Shown here in pieces: positions 22,501 to 35,460 of a stretch of DNA of 64,000 nt. The DNA lies in assembly GCA_963693305.1 (NCBI GenBank), contig OY855906.1, forward strand, positions 25,621,289-25,685,288. The letters run 5' to 3'. Both the position numbers and the translations under genes were made by a program. Position 1 is the stretch's first letter. Every line of letters starts with the position of its first letter. The notes below the pieces were generated by a model, which was given only the letters and a program-made list of their open reading frames with translations, searched no databases and had not been told where the DNA came from. This stretch comes from Meandrina meandrites (taxonomy: Eukaryota; Cnidaria; Anthozoa; Scleractinia; Meandrinidae).

Positions 22501-25500
22501 AATTACACAGAGTTGAACTGTTGGTTCAAGTGGAAAAAGAGCGGAACAAATAAGGTACTAAACGTAGCGTTAGAGAGCATGCCCAGCCCTGGAATATACC
22601 AATGCGTTATTGCTTTGAACTCATATACATGTTCATGTACTGTAAAATATTGCACAATAAAATATTATTTCAGCCAAGTAAAATCAAGTTTGCCGAGATA
22701 CAGCCAAGGTCGCAATGGCAGAATCAATGGAATCAGTCTCTGAATTCATGCTCAATTGCGCAGGAGGGAACGCACAGTAGGAAACGCAAGAAACGAATGT
22801 GAATGTCTCACAATGTTTGGATAATGGAAGGAATTTTATAACTACAAATTAAAACATACGACTTATAGGGACTGACAATAATACAAGGTACAGACATGTA
22901 GATAAAAAGCCCTGTGTTCCATAGTGGTAATATTACACAGAACCGTTTAGTTAAGAAACATGTCAGGTCGGTCTTGGCCACAAATGAGTAATTTTTTTTA
23001 TAAGATAACGGACATAGAAGCAACATCGACAATGTACTGGCACTATTTTTTATGCAATTGTCACCACCTTTCTGATAAGCCTAATGGCCTGGGAATTTCA
23101 GATGAGGCTAAAATATTCTGTGAGCATGAAGTTTACTTGCATTGCTGCCTTATTTTTTACACGTGATAGAGTTTAGGTAATAAAACCAAGTGGGGATTTT
23201 TTTTCTTTTTTTTTTGGGAGGGGGGGGGGGGGGGGGAGGAGGGGATTACACAAAGGAGCACTATCTCTTTTGTGGAATGGTCGGTCCTGTCCGGGTACTG
23301 TAGTTAAATCATTTTGTTTATACTGATTCGTTCTTTTCCTTCAGATCGTCGTTCTCCAACATGTGAGCGGCTGGTTCGCACTTAATCCTGAAGCGCATTT
23401 CTGGTCCATGCGGCTAGCTGTTTTTAACTCTGTTTTGAACCCAATAATCGGTGCAGCAATGTGCAGGCCATACAGAAAGGGATACGTGTTCATCCTATGT
23501 AAATGCCTCCACTGCTGTGGTTTGTGTTCGTCTTACAACGCCGAAGGTAAGTTGGGTAACCTTTTATTTGACACAACAACTCACTGTATACAGAATTGTT
23601 AGCAGGTACTAAGGATGAAGAATGGCGGCCAATCCCTGTTTGGAATCTATCTTTATTCTGATTTCATACATTCCTAGGCGGCTTTTGCTATCTTTCTGGT
23701 ACAGAAATTGTTCTTATCGCGAAATTTTACCTGCAGTCCTGCGTCAGATAAACAGAGTTACAAGAGCAAAAGGGATCAGTATTCTTATTTTAGGCGCTCT
23801 TCAAACTGCTTGTATCATGCAAAAGAAGAAAATGTTATTCGGTGATGATTTTACTATTACTTTGAACTGAAGATCTTCAGGCTTGATAAAGCCTGTCCCT
23901 ATGGAACTGGAATAAGCCTGCATGCACATCAAAGAATTGAAATGCTGATATTATTCCATCCTTATTGTTCCAAAGCACAGCCCTTTAATAGCAAACTTGA
24001 AATATAAATTGTCGATACTGAATTAAATACGTTTCGGCTTTCAATGTTTGTTTAAGAATTTTGAGGTATAACAAGACGATATGTAGCCTGTGAGCAGGCT
24101 TTCTGCGGGGAAGGAAGGAAAGAAAGAAAAGCTTGCTCGCAGACTAGACTATTTCCTTTCTTGTGATTTCCGTTGTCAAGTTCTCCTTCAAGAGTATCTT
24201 TCAGCTTTGGAAATTATCTTATCATCCAAGGAAACTAAGATGAGTTAGCAAAAGTTATTCATTTTTCTCGCCGAGGAAATCCGGCTTTTAGTAATTCACA
24301 AAACATTGGTAATCTTACATTACAGGAAACTGAGAACTGCTTAGGTTTGACGTTCTGATTAGTGATCTTTAACGGAAAGCAGTAGCAATACAAAAAACAA
24401 ACTATTTATTCTTAGATTATATCTCATTTATTCACCTTTATGTTTGCCTGTTTTGCTTTGTTTTTGTTGTGCGTGTTTATAAATGAGTTTGGTAATCTGT
24501 TGTCACAAAATAAAATGTCACTTTTGCATACCGTATGATCCGATTAAGCGCCCCCTCCACTGTGAACGTGTTTTTGTTAACAAGTCCTGCCCCTTTAACC
24601 AGTAAGCGCCCCCTGTTGTTCATCCTTCTTCAAAGAAAATGACCATCTCTTCTTCTCGTAGAGGTAGCGCCAATCATAGTTAATCGAGATCGTTCGTGAT
24701 TCCTCCTCGTCTGCCATCAATTCCTTCAAACGCAAGATTGGTTTTTCGTTTTACACACTTGGGTGTTTATGTCAAAAAAGAAATAAGCGCCCTGTCCCTA
24801 AAAGGCACACTGTCAACAATAAGCACCCTCTCTTCGGCTCTCAATATAAATAAGCGTCCCGGGAGCGTAATCAAATAATTGCTGTAGGACAAAAAGCGTC
24901 TTTCTTTACGCAATTGAAAAAAGTCAGACGAGCTAGCCAAGGGTTTTTGTATCTGTATCCTTGGCGCTATTTTGATATATCTAATCGCACATTGCTATGC
25001 TTGATATTCAGATCCCTGGACGCGTTCAAGGAAAATGTCTGCTGGTTCAAGGAACAGTTGGGACAAGGATCAAAACGAGTCAAAAACAGGTACAACTCCC
25101 AGAAGCCCATCTTCAAAAGAATTACCAAAGAGCAAGATCAGGAACAACCCCTCTTTCAACAGTTATTATGATTCTGGAATTGTTCCAGATGGCAATGATT
25201 TTTCCGGAACCCTCGGGTCTCACCAGGCTGGAGTGGAGAACGATGCTTATGAAATGGACACAAGCCCCGCTGGTGTAACTCAACACATCAGCGGAGATGT
25301 GAGGTTCAAAACGCGTCCAGGGCTGAGCAGAAAGCGCATATCTTTTAAAGATGAAATTGAGGCGAAACCGATAGCTGGAATGCTTCTTAGCGAAGAAGAA
25401 GCTGTGGAGCCAACGACCAGTATAACGGATACAACCAAGCCACAGCAGCATTCCTCTTCGTCCATGTCAAATATTGCTACTGATTCACCAGCCAACCAAG

Positions 25501-27620
25501 ATGAGGTAAATGGTAATGAAAACGCCCTGATAAACGTTTCGAATGAAAACCAACCTGTAGAAATCGATAGGATGACTCCACTCGGTTTAGATGGACAGCG
25601 GAGGCGAAAGTATGGCTTATCAGGTAGTTATCAAAGTGCGTCATATGAATTTGTAAGCTTGTTTAGTTCCAATCCTTGGCTAGAAGGAGTCTGTTTTTGT
25701 TTGGCGTGCGTGGTCTACCGAAGACCAATTATATGCATGCATGGAGCCCTTATGGGATACATACACCTTATTCGATTGTTTAGCATGTAATACGCGCGGA
25801 TATTTTGCGAGTTGTGTAGTAGGGGCGAGGAAAAATACGAGCAATGAGCAAAATACCCGCGCGTATTATATGTTAAACTATCGAATAAGCGATTTCTTAT
25901 TCCACTATTTCTTCCGCTAAGTTTGGGTCGTTAAGTCCGGCCATTGTGTAGCTCCGCATTGCGTCCGTATTTTTGCCCTTTTCTACAATGTAATGACGTG
26001 TCATTTTTTGCGCGTTCTCTTGACCCAGTATGATAAAAATGGCGCAATGGTGGAGTAATAAAGGGCGTTAAAATCAAATATCCCCTCAAAACGTTACAAG
26101 CAGTTGCCACAGTCTTATACCAAATCGTGCCTCTTTTACTATTGATGATTTCTTTCTTAGGTTATGACCAGTTCGAATCGTCCTCACTTGGAAGACCACC
26201 AGGAAACAGCGATTCCCTTTTTACATCAAATGGCGACCTCGCTCCAAAAGAATGTCATATAACGGAAGAGAAAACATCACATGGAGTAAAAACACCTTTT
26301 CAAAATTTAGTCAGTCGGCCAACGTTTAACAGCGATCAGGCAACAGAGGACAAATTGCCAAAAGGTTTAATTAGCACTACAATTAATTCGAATCAAAATG
26401 AAAAAGAAAAAACTTTATCGGAATACAGTGAACAAGGTCAATTGACCTCGCCAAGGGATCCGTATCGTGGAACAAATCAAGAAAAAGCAATTTTTCAAAC
26501 GATCCAAGTCACTCATTTTCCTATTGGTACAAACTCTGATATAAAGACAACCACACTGAAATCAGAATCTTCCTTTCCTTTTCCCCCAGTTTCATCGAGA
26601 AGCCGTTCGTTCATTGAAAGGACTCAAAAAATATCACGACAAGGACAAAAAGCGCGCTCTCGGTCTGCGAATGGCTTTAGTGCTTTTGAGATGAATAGTA
26701 GCAGTGGTTTGGTGAATACTCCAGAAAAAATACAACAAGAAACGGGACATGATCCCCATGAACGACAGCACTCTGGTTACCCAACGATTCTAAAAAGTGC
26801 TCACGACACTGGGACTTTGCTTGACACACAGAGATCGAAGTCTGGAGAAGCTCCGCCTTCGGAGATTTTGTCAAACCTTGGCAGAACAAAGAGCTTTGAA
26901 TCAATACTAAGCAACACTCGGTGCAAGTGGGATAGCACAGCGTATGAGGGACTTGACTTGCCGCAATTTCAAAGACATTCATCTGCTCTCAAAGGGGGAG
27001 AGTTAAAAAGAACTTACAACTGGAGTTATTCGGAACCTGATCTAACTTGCACTTTACCAGAGACCGTTTTCCTCACTTCACCTTGTACGGCTGGAGAATC
27101 AAGAGGTTCAGTTATCTGCGGACCACAAAACGAGGGCTATAAAGGTAAGAAAGTCAAACAACAAACAAAAAAATCGTTTGGCCATGCCTCTTGTAAGCAA
27201 ATACTATTGAAATTGCATTCAAGTACATGCGCGTGGGAGATTAAACTGTTACCTGCGCCACTTTGCCAGGGAAATACAATAAACCCGTAAGTATGTTTTC
27301 CAGCTAGGTCTAAGGGCCAGGGAACGTTTTCAAGAAGCAGAATCAGGTCTCTTGGTAAAGTTCCGTTGTCTTAGTAACTTCTAAATTGTCAATGCTAGTA
27401 AACAACCGTCAATCGACAAATCAGTTTCTCAGTTTGCATAATTTTAAGAACAATCGAAAGTTTTAATCCGCTTCCTTTGTCTTCGTTTGTAGAAAATGTG
27501 AATAACAGTTACCAAAGACGAGCGTCCAGTCCCCAGGTTATGCCGCTGTCACCAAGCAAGATTTACAGACAGTTAAGCGAGTTGAGTCAAAAAGACCTGG
27601 AACGAGAAGTCTTCTGTTAA
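19556..27620 (+). CDS. class A GPCR, prostanoid-receptor-like, with very long C-terminal tail
   Basis: Five exons (19556..20293, 23345..23546, 25012..25623, 26161..27144, 27493..27620) join in phase with GT/AG ends and give 887 residues. An in-frame TGA nine bases before the ATG fixes the start, leaving an outside N-terminus of only about 9 residues. Seven membrane spans are visible: TM2 has LAVADLL, TM3 ends in DRY (102-104), and Cys78 and Cys156 could form the usual disulfide. The second outer loop (GSFCHFDF) and the TM4/loop spacing resemble prostaglandin receptors. TM6 reads FCLSWLLFL without the usual Pro, and TM7 reads NPIIG (278-282) instead of NPxxY. A Cys cluster (298-307) follows, suited to palmitoylation. 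The remaining roughly 580 residues are Ser/Thr/Asn-rich, with no domain I recognise. The ligand cannot be inferred. Confidence 0.9.
20294..23344. other. GPCR intron 1
   Basis: A 3-kb intron with donor TTG|GTAAGT and acceptor ccttcag|ATC. It holds no coding exon that I recognise. A G-run lies near 23220-23240, close upstream of the acceptor. Confidence 0.7.
23547..25011. other. GPCR intron 2
   Basis: Donor GAAG|GTAAGT, acceptor gatattcag|ATC. From about 24535 to 24870 the sequence repeatedly uses (t)aagcgcccc, a motif seen in dispersed element ends elsewhere in this window (for example the ends of the 11470-11727 element). Confidence 0.65.
25767..25889. repeat. hairpin element in GPCR intron 3
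   Basis: Arms of about 42 bp (cttattcgattgtttagcat and its complement atgttaaactatcgaataag at the far end, with tacgcgcgg inside) enclose a spacer of about 40 bp. Confidence 0.75.
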
Positions 27621-30509
27621 AGAATGAAACACGAGGATGGATTTAAACTTAGGTGATTGGACGAACTTTTATGTTGTAAAGATAAACTTTTTGAGAATGA
27701 CCTAAAGACAGAGTTGAAAAAACAGCAAGTTAAGATGCCAAAACAATAGTATTTTCTGCTAGCTATAGCAGGAAGAACAGTAGGCCTGGAACGACAGATA
27801 TTTAACGTTGAAAGTATTCTTTTGATGGCCGTCCGTTTTGTTCATATAGCGAAAAGTGAAATAATATAATTTAATCATAAATCTTGATTTCGAATGCTCA
27901 GAAATCTTTACAAACTAAAATGGCTTTGCTAATGCTCTAATGAAAGCTTATTATATGTTTTTTGTAGTTCCCAGTGTGTGCGCCATCGTGCATTAATTTG
28001 GCCAGCATGCATGTCCTTTCGCAGCGACACGCATGCTTACATGTATGCGCAGCAATATGCATGTTCTTGGTAAAAAGCAGATTGTTAGAAAAAAACTTTA
28101 ATTCTCCATCTTTTTGTCCCTTGTAATAGACTAAATAAATTGGCACTTGAAAGAGTGTGTACGTTTGTATAATGTAAAGTATTTTGATCAGCACCAAGAA
28201 ATTTATAGTATTTCAGGATATTAGTGTTTGGCAACCTTTCTCTCTTTAACACTCTCTTGACTCCTTTCTTCGACTTTCAGAGAATATGCAAAATAGGAGT
28301 ATCGTTGGCGAGCGCATTCACTCACACAATTGGTCTCGTACTGTAGACTTTTGTTTGTAATTCTGCTAACCATTGCCAACTTGACAGAGATAATATTAAT
28401 GTGGTAAATGTTAAGCTGAGTGAAATAACGATGCCACTATAATCAGCTGTGTCAAGAGCTCAAGCCTTGGGGCTAAACAATTGTCCTATCCGTGGGGCCA
28501 AGCGAAAGTCCCTGCCGGTGGCTAGGCAAAAGTCCTTGCCGCCTAGGCAAAGAGCACACCCCCACCAGTTTTTGCTAACTTAAGTTTTGACGCAGGAGCG
28601 CTTCGCCCACGTTCGATCGGCAAAAAAACATTTGTACCACAGGTGTGAGAAAATCAACGATCAACTGTACATGTACAAGTTGACGATGTCAAAATAGTCG
28701 TAGTCTCATTAGTCATGGATGCGGTTACCCTGCACATTGTTAAAGAATATACTGCAACTGTCGTTTCTCTTTCATCTGGCGATCATCCTCGCAGGGACAG
28801 AGCATACGTACCGTCTGTATTGTGGAGGTGTCCATATGAATTTTTGTCTTTTTCAGACCAGGTGAACAGTCGGTAATAGGAAGATGTCCTATCTGCTCGC
28901 ATTTTTTAGTATCTGTAGACAAAATGCCCGATTTGTCTCTATGATTCGCGAGATAAAGGTGAACATCGAGCTTGGCATTCGTAGGCATTCGTTTGTTCCC
29001 GGGTATGTTACCCGTATGTTCCGTGTGTTACTCGTATGTTATCTTATGTTACTCGTAGTACTCGAGTGGTGTTTTAGTCATAATCGTTCCATCCGATGGT
29101 CCAACTCACCTTCTTTGTTATTGGAAAGTCCATCAACGCATTTTTCGGTCAAAATCGCCAAGTTATTAGGTAAATATCTTGACTTCCTGTATCCCAAATT
29201 TGCCGTTAAGCAGAAGCAACGCATTTTTTATGATTTGTTATTGACTTTCATACGAAGTGTGAAAAGTCCATATATTGCGATTGCCAAATATTGCGATTGC
29301 TGTTGTTTACACAAGTGATCAGATAAAATGTCTAGCAATCAAAGACGGTTTGCATACTACGCGAAATATTTCTTTATGAATGAAAATTAGTATCCCCGAT
29401 TGCTAAGCGGCAAGATTTTGTTTTAAGTCTTTAAAATAACTAATTTTCTTGTTCTTATTTCCATTAAAAGACGTTATTTGTCTATTTGCCTTGAACCCCA
29501 CTCCCTCCACCCTGTCCATTTACTGATTTTTATTTTCAAATTCTAATTTTAAAATCACATTAAATCTTGAAATATTTCTTATTTCTCCAAATTTTACTAA
29601 TCCTTTGAGAAAAGCTATCTCTTCCCAAACATCCCCAAAAATCACCCAAAAATTTACAAAACACCGGTAAACGTGGCTCTGTGAGATGAGCTGAGTGTTT
29701 TGGGAATGCTTGAAACGGAGCGAGATATTCGCATTAAATCCAAGTTAAGCGGTAGAAAAACGGGCTTCAGGTGTACCCCCGACTTATAAAAGAAATAGTT
29801 CTACTAGACCTACATTCTGGCCAAGTTTGAGAATTTTCGTCTTTTTTTGTTAAATTGCACTCCCCAAGGCGATATTTACGTAAGGACATACTCCCAATGC
29901 TGTATTGCTTGTAATGTTCTCCTTTACGAGAGTAGATCAAATTTTTCGACGAACATCCCCGCCCCTTTCATACAGTCATATAGGGATACTCCCGAGTCTT
30001 GTCATAGCTTTTCCGCTTCTGTGACACAGTTTACGTTGGACTGCATTTGAATGTTTAAGGGATCTTCATGGTAAATTGCAAGGTGTGTTCCTATAGAACG
30101 AAAAGTACAGTTTTTTTCTTCCATCGACTCTTTTTTGCCATCTCGAAATTCGATTTTCACATTTCAAGAATTAAGTCTGAGTTGTTTTGAGCTTCGAGTG
30201 ACTGTCAACGCATATTTGACCGATAGTGTGGATTGACTCATTCATTATCCAAAGAAAATGAAATTCCACATATGTACGCATTGCGGACGGCATACTGTAT
30301 TTCGGAGACTGGACTGGACTGGAAAGTATTAAAACAACGAGTATTAAAACATCTACTCCTTTGCCATCAAAGGCACGGCGCAGTATTGAAAAACTTGCTA
30401 CAAGCCCACTCGTATGAACGACAAATAATAAAAGTCAGCATAACATGGACATTTAACGGACTTTCAGTCCTACTCCTACGCGCCATGTCAAATTTCTGCT
30501 TAGCCTTGC
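27621..30509. other. intergenic between the GPCR and the amine oxidase
   Basis: The left part is likely GPCR 3' UTR. No other gene is recognised. The interval 29230-29480 matches the 9901-11040 repeat in inverted orientation. Short tandem ttactcgtatgtt units occur at about 29000-29060. Confidence 0.4.
29230..29480. repeat. dispersed repeat, inverted relative to 9.9 kb
   Basis: Reverse complement of this region matches 9901-10072 in several blocks, and it also carries a tttcatacgaagtgtgaaa palindrome like the one at about 10997. Confidence 0.65.
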
Positions 30510-30644
30510 GGCATACTGTATTCCGGACACTGGACTGGACTGGACTGGATCGGTTACCGTTCAGTCCCCACTTTACAAGTCCACGTTTTACTAGTCCAGT
30601 CCAGTCCAGTCCAGTCCAGTCCAGTCTTCCAAATACAGTATGCC
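30510..30644. repeat. (GGACT)n hairpin upstream of the amine oxidase gene
   Basis: The left arm reads ggcatactgtattcc followed by (ggact)n. The right arm reads (agtcc)n followed by aaatacagtatgcc. The spacer is about 50 bp. A partial copy of the left arm occurs at about 30287-30324. The whole hairpin ends about 270 bp before the oxidase ATG. Confidence 0.85.
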
Positions 30645-30914
30645 ATTACGGACTCACTGTTGTATTTTTTCTTTTTTAAAATAAGATTTTTTTTCCCGTT
30701 TTTTTCCCCATCTTATTCCCTGAACGGTTTTTACATCGCTACTGAAGCACCCCCACCTCCCCCTTACAGACTTAAGCTCCCTCAGTTATAAATCACCCTA
30801 AATCAACCTAATGAAGCTTGCGTGACTGTAAAACAATCTACTCCTGCAACTACGTCATAATTGCAACTATCTTTCATTTTGCACCGCAAATTTACATACA
30901 GAGACGCGTTCCAA

Positions 30915-33900
30915 ATGGAAACCACTTACAAGGTTGTGGATAACCCCGGTCAAACCAGCAAAAGAACTGGTGTTTTCTTAAAGTACAAAGTGATTGCTGC
31001 TATAACTGTAGTTGTACTGGTCGTTCTGATTTTAGTGGTTGTCCTAGCCGCGTTTCTCGGTCCCGGTCGAAACCGTTCCAGTTCAGAAGCATGCGAAAAC
31101 ATAAACGCCAAGCAAATATCGGGCGATAACAAAGGTAAGACATGTTTTAAAATAGTGAATATATATCAAAAGGAAAATTCGAAGGTGTCTGACACCATTC
31201 AAGAAACTTGAGTGTTGTCTGGTGTTACAGAATTCAAGAGGAGATTTTTGCGAATAGGCATACGTGTGAGGTTGCGAATTGCTTTGTTGTCATGTGCTGT
31301 GTCATATAAAAGTCACGGTGATATTGGACTGCTAGGGGGAGGGCCTATCAGTTACTAGGCTTTACAAATCAGAGCGGTTGACTGTGTGAGAACATAAAAA
31401 TTATGTAACTCATGCAGAACGGTCAAAATAGTCTTTTTAAAAAGATGGTAATAAAAATGTTTAAGCGACCTTTACTTTCGTCCCCCATGAACTTTTCCAT
31501 TTCATTGTTCGATATTATTCCCACTGGATGCATGGTACTGACTGTATGTATGCTTTACCTAATTGACTATAATGCTAATGACGTCGCCGCTGTCACATTA
31601 GTGTTTTAAAGCACGAACAAGCCAGAAGCAAGTAGCATTACGTACCTATGATGTATTGGCGAAATACGAACAGCTCGAGTTTACTGACAGCGTGTTGCTT
31701 CAGACTGAAGCTCCGACAGTTTCGTCACGAAACCTGGCTGCTGACGGCGGAATGGCAATCTTTTTCAGTTTTTTTTTTTATCGCATTTTCCCAAGACATT
31801 TTTATAGAACTAAGAACTCGACTCGGCTTTTGATGGCAGTATGGCAACGATGTAGGTTAACCAAAATTTTTAAAATTTTCATGAGTCATTGTTTATATTT
31901 ACAGTTTTCAATAATTCTTCAGCAACTTTGTTGCCATTTTTTGCATCGATTTCTCATATTTTATGACGTTATGCGAAAAAAGTAAAATGCAAGTTCAAGA
32001 CGTCACGTTACGCCATTCGAGGGATTGAGGGTGTCTGGCCTAAATGAACTAAAAGTTGACTTTGTAATTAACAGATGAACAAACCACTCAAATCTCATGT
32101 GATGTGGCGATCGTTGGTGGAGGCATTTCTGGTCTGTACGTTGCGGAAACTCTCGTCAGGCTCCAGAAAGAGGCGAATGTTTGCTTGTTTGAAAGGGAAG
32201 ATCGGTTTGGTGGACGAATACGCGATCACACCTTCCAGCGGGTGCCTAACATCCCAGTTAGTAAGTATATTGCTATTGTAGTTTACATGAAGCCTTTTTC
32301 TTGGTTGCCGGTTTTGGAATCTGTCACAGTTTTGTAGATGATCTTCGGAAAATGTGGGGTCTCTACTCCTCCCAGTAGTATTTTCTCAGTATAAAAGTAT
32401 TACAAAGCCTCGGTTAATTTGATGGCTCATGATAAATTGCATTCAACAAGGCCAGGAGCCCACTGGCAAGGTCTATATTCCGTTTCCTCCCCCCCCCCCC
32501 CCCCCCCCCCTCCTCCCACCACATTTCGTACGGCCTGGTCCACCACACAGCAGCTTACAACTACGAACGATCACATATTACGTTTTCAAGATAGCAGTTT
32601 GTCAAAACTAGAGTTAGAAAACTAAAAGATAGTTGTTTCGTCACGTGTCCATTAAAGGGAACCTCCACTCTTACAACGAGTTGACGCTGAATTGTTTGAA
32701 ATGACGCCAAAAATCCAAATTTTACAGGTCAAGGGAGAAATAACATTTAATAATAACAATAACTGGAAAAGTTTATGGCTTTTAAATTTCCAGCGCGCCG
32801 TCATTTTGGATTTCATGACCTGTTATGGCTCCCGCTATTGTTTAGAAGTTTCCAAACAAGAATCCAAAATGGCGGCGCGCTGAAAATTTAAAAGCCATAA
32901 ACTTGTCCATTTATTGTTACTAAATGTTATTTCTCCCTTGACCTATAACTTTGGAAATTAGGAATTACTTTAAACAATTTAACGTGAACTTGTCCCAAGA
33001 GTGGAGGTTCCCTTTAAGCGTGTATTGTTTGTCCACAGGTCTAGGCGCATGGCGCGTGGACGAAGGCCATTCGTCTGTTTGGTGAGTGACAACGGATGGC
33101 TCCAGGACATTCTGCTGGCCCGTAGCCAGGTTTTTTGATGGGAGTGGTAGGGGAAGGGGAGGGGAGGGGAGGGAAGGCGGCTTGGTGTGTTAGAGCCGAG
33201 TAGGCACGAGCTTGTAGGGAGGCTCGGGGGTATCCTCCCTTGAAAAAGTTTGAAAACTAAGGATCACCAAGCGTTGGGAAGTCAGTTGGATATAAGGCGG
33301 CCAAAGGCGAACGTAGAAATAAAATTGCTACACCCGGAGAACAATCTGCAGGTCTGTAGTCTGCTTAAATTCCAGGTAGGCTGAATTATGCCTAAGTTAG
33401 CCTGTTTACGGCTGGCTCTCAATAATGGTAATGGTTTTGTTTGATTTTGTTTGGCTTCGCTCGTCTCGGGTTTTAGTACATGCTCATGAATTATAAAAGG
33501 AAGGCAAACATAAAAATGGTATATTTACTGAGTAAATTACGTCAAATCGTAATTATAAGTCAAAAATGCAACAAATCTACAAATTGTGCACCTCCGATTT
33601 AGAATAAACGAATTAAATGCCAAGAGAAAGATCTCTGGAAATGACTTGATGTTATCTTTGTCGATGAAGACGGCGGGATATAAATACGCACCACTGAAAT
33701 CAAAGCTTTCATTGTGTTGGTTTATAGGGCGAACCATTTGATTCAGACTATGATTTCAAAGTTTCCCAGATGGCGAACTGGAGCACAGGCACTACTCTTT
33801 CGTTCATGCAGTTAAAAATTACAAATGTAAAAAGAAAATAAAAAATAATTCGTACGAAAAATTAGCCATAAGATGGCCTTTAAGAAACACTTTTTAATGG

Positions 33901-35429
33901 AAAACGACTGCGGTGCAGATCAACCATATACCATAGAACCCCCATTAAGCGGCCACCCTCGGGGAAATGTGGTGGGGTTTAAAAGGGGTTTTATTTACAG
34001 TATTATACTGACAATAGTTTCGGGACTTAAATAACAGGCCGCTTAATAAGGGGTGGTCGCTTGACTGTAATAACATGGGAATTAAATGGTTGTCTTTTGT
34101 CTTTTGTCGTTGTGTCGTTGCGGGAGGCGCGGTGGCCTAATGGTTAGTGCGCTGGACTCCGGATCGGACGGTCCGGGTTCGAGCCCTGGCCGGGGCACTG
34201 CGTTGTGTTCTTGGGCAAGACACTTAGCTCTCATAGTGCCTCTCTCCACCCAGGTGTATAAATGGGTACCGGCGAATTTACTGCTGGGGGTAACCCTGCG
34301 ATGGACTAGCATCCCATCCAGGGGGGAATAGAAATACTCCTAGTCGCTTCATGCTACGGAAACCGGGGATAAGCACCGGCTTGATGGGCCACTTGGCTCG
34401 TATGCAGACTTTACCTACCTACCTTTTGTCGTTGTTCTTGTGCAGGGATATCCTCAAACGCTTCAACATCTCAGCCAGTCAGCTTTCTAAAAGCCATAAT
34501 GATAGATTAGAGGCCAGAGGCATCTTCGCCACTGACACCCTAACACTGAAACAGAAAGCGTTTCCCGCGCTCAACCATGGAAGATTCCACAATGCTACTT
34601 ATAGACAGATGATGGGTTACTTATTTAGCCAACGGAAAGAGGCATCCAAGTTTGCAAGCTTTTATGACTTCATATCTGAATATCTAACACCTGAAGGGTT
34701 CCAATTGTTCAGCCATTTGAATGCACTCATGCCAGACTATGCCCGACAAGCAAGCGCCGAATCATTATTTGAATTTGAGATAGCATATGCAAGGGCTAAC
34801 GGAACTGGCAACTACTTCAGGCCTGATAACGGATTGACTGAAATAACGCGAGCCTTAAAAATATCTGCTCTGAAACACGGAGCAAAACTTTACGAAGACC
34901 AAGAAATCATAGCCATCGACCAAGATCAGGAGAAGCAATTTAAGCTGAGAACAACTCAGTACTCAGTAACAGCAAACAAATTGGTTCTCGCTATTCCAGT
35001 ACATCCAATGAAAAAGATAAAGGGTTCAGCTGCTGAAATGATCAAAAACGACTCCACCTTTGATTCAATTGGATTCCAGGTGGCCTTTAAAGGTTTTGCC
35101 GTGTTTGAGGAGGCCTGGTGGCAACTCAACTCTACCGGAAGTCGTTATCTGGCAGACCAGCAAGAAATGTTGTCTAACAGCGACTGTCTAGGATTCACAT
35201 TTCCATACAAGTAAGTATAAGAAGGCACCGGTAAGAAGCTACGCAAAGTCCCCAGCAGGTGGCTAATGATTGAATTAAGGCCGAACTTGAAAATCAAAAA
35301 TGGATTTCTAGCCGGGAACAGCAGAAAAGGAATTAGTGTCCGCAAAAATCAACACTGCTAAATTCCAATTCGATCGGGAACAATGGACGAAGAGCCATTC
35401 TGTAAAAGTGCCACTGCAAATTCCCATTT

Positions 35430-35460
<31 letters not shown>

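Noticed and set aside
25624..25790. GPCR ending in an extended exon 3 instead of splicing
   Set aside because: The frame stays open to 25790, but the donor at 25623 and the phase-matched exons 4 and 5 give a better model; intron retention remains possible.
34123..34198. functional tRNA gene
   Set aside because: The sequence continues into a SINE body with target duplications on both sides, and the acceptor stem does not close properly.
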